A stretch of 7,502 nucleotides of DNA from Phycisphaeraceae bacterium (GTDB taxonomy: Bacteria > Planctomycetota > Phycisphaerae > Phycisphaerales > Phycisphaeraceae): NCBI GenBank assembly GCA_028281215.1, contig JANQKH010000836.1, positions 1 through 7,502 of the forward strand, given 5' to 3'. Shown in pieces: positions 6,701 through 7,502 of this stretch. The notes under the pieces are model-generated. The model was given only the letters and a program-made list of their open reading frames with translations. It was not told the origin of the DNA and searched no databases. The first letter of the stretch is position 1. Each line of letters starts with the position of its first letter. The position numbers were made by a program, and so were the translations under genes.

Positions 6701-6801
6701 AATCATATTGTAGTGTCGGTTTGGCTGTATTTCGTATTCGCGAAACCGCCGACCGAAGTCGAAGATCACTTGGCAAGCATTGTCTTGATGTGAGCTGAAC
6801 C

Positions 6802-6816
6802 GGGCCATTCTGGCCC
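6802..6816 (+). promoter_or_regulatory. Hairpin immediately upstream of the pseudopilin start
   Basis: GGGCCA (6802-6807) and TGGCCC (6811-6816) form a perfect 6-bp stem with the loop TTC, ending 10 bases before the ATG at 6827. In mRNA it would sit at or next to the ribosome-binding position. The only Shine-Dalgarno-like bases, GGGA (6819-6822), follow directly after it, so the fold could influence translation. Confidence 0.45.
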
Positions 6817-6826
6817 ATGGGAACTG

Positions 6827-7502
6827 ATGATGGTCTACCGTTTTTTGAGCGTGCGCGAAGCAGACAAATCCACTCACACCGATTCGGCAACGCATCGTCG
6901 GCCGACACGAGGGTTCACCATTCCCGAAGTGCTGACGGTTATTGCAATCGTTGTGATCATCATTTCGATTCTGTTGCCGGCGTTCGGCAAGTCGAAAGAA
7001 GTGGTCTACGACGCCAAGTGCAAAAAGAACCTGCACGACATCATCGAAACGATGGCGATGTTCCGAGCGGAAAACTTCGGCAGCACCGCGGTGTTGCCCA
7101 GCCCGTTGGCGTGGCAGACTTACGTTGAAAGGATGGGCGTGGGCGTGTCGCTGCGTTGCCCACTGGATGGACGCAACCCGGACCAGCAAAGCGCCGGCGC
7201 GATTCAGGGTTCAGGCACAATCAACTACTTGAGCGAAGCGCCCGACGACGTGCGGTTCAATGCGTTGGAAAGCAACTCGCAATTGTTCGTCTTTCGTGAA
7301 CGCGAAAGTTACCCGCTGCCGCAACCGGTGAACGTGGACATTTCCAATCCCGGCTTCGTGGATCACGCCAATGACTATTCGCCGGCGACGATTCCCCGCG
7401 ACACGAAAGTTGACAGCTTCTTCGTGCATTACGATTCGATCGGAAGCCAGAGCGCCAACACCAGCGGTTCGATTACGGTGCGCGGCCAGATCATCGGCAT
7501 CA
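6827..7502 (+). CDS. Prepilin-type N-terminal cleavage/methylation protein, 3' end outside window
   Basis: 225 residues are visible and the frame is still open at the window edge. The N-terminus is a class III (prepilin peptidase) signal: a 29-residue basic, polar leader ending in RG, cleavage expected between G29 and F30, then FTIPEVL with the conserved Glu at mature position 5 (E34), and a hydrophobic helix (about 35-52) rich in Ile/Val. AKCKKNLHDI (about 63-72) and LRCPLDGR match the pattern of pseudopilin-like proteins common in planctomycetes. The final visible part (about residues 175-225), with VDSFFVHYDSIG and GSITVRGQIIGI, resembles from memory a segment of PEP-CTERM-type secreted proteins. 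The start is the first of two ATGs (6827, 6830); an in-frame TGA at 6791 rules out much extension. Likely located in the inner membrane/periplasm, in a pseudopilus or as an anchored protein; the specific role is unknown. Confidence 0.85.
   Translation, partial: MMVYRFLSVREADKSTHTDSATHRRPTRGFTIPEVLTVIAIVVIIISILLPAFGKSKEVVYDAKCKKNLHDIIETMAMFRAENFGSTAVLPSPLAWQTYVERMGVGVSLRCPLDGRNPDQQSAGAIQGSGTINYLSEAPDDVRFNALESNSQLFVFRERESYPLPQPVNVDISNPGFVDHANDYSPATIPRDTKVDSFFVHYDSIGSQSANTSGSITVRGQIIGI

Noticed and set aside
5834..7189. A 451-codon open frame on the minus strand across the hydroxylase and the pseudopilin start
   Set aside because: Its translation is rich in His, Arg and Gln with no domain or membrane pattern, and it lies antisense to two well-supported genes. 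It is a composition shadow.

Overview
The window looks like a piece of a GC-rich Gram-negative-type chromosome, most likely from a planctomycete or a relative in the PVC group. That assignment rests on gene style, not on a marker gene. The last gene has the prepilin leader plus 'C-x-x-N-L' pattern typical of the many pseudopilin-like proteins of those bacteria. The window also carries a gene for LPS-type Kdo activation, and Shine-Dalgarno sequences are weak or absent before every start that can be seen. No mobile-element gene, rRNA, tRNA or CRISPR array was found.

Layout. (1) From the left edge to 2677 (+) lies the 3' three quarters of metH, cobalamin-dependent methionine synthase. It enters the window exactly at the zinc-binding GGCCGTTP motif. 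(2) 2678-2760 is a short gap between convergent genes. (3) On the minus strand, kdsB (5237 to 4455, CMP-Kdo synthetase) is followed after 35 bp by a Kef-type cation:proton antiporter with a C-terminal nucleotide-binding RCK domain (4419 to 2761). The two are probably one transcript. (4) 5238-5872 is a 635-bp intergenic region between divergent genes. Its kdsB-proximal half (5281-5512) is full of palindromes: about eight copies or half-copies of ATGTCCGGACAT, a central AT-rich hairpin, an 11-bp inverted repeat (GTGCGCACAAA) bounding the block, and a 30-bp near-perfect palindrome at the far edge. Its other half holds a separate C/G-rich hairpin. (5) 5873-6589 (+) encodes a membrane di-iron fatty acid hydroxylase/sterol desaturase-family protein. 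(6) 6590-6826 holds a hairpin, a weak promoter candidate and a second hairpin just before the next start. (7) 6827 to the right edge (+) encodes a prepilin-type protein that continues beyond the window.

The genes do not form one pathway. metH is one-carbon/methionine metabolism. kdsB and the antiporter are envelope and ion-homeostasis functions. The hydroxylase probably modifies a membrane lipid or carotenoid-like substrate, and the pseudopilin is an envelope or secretion protein. The most unexplained signal is the palindrome array upstream of kdsB. The next most interesting is the apparent joining of a pseudopilin N-terminus to a segment that resembles PEP-CTERM-type secreted proteins.
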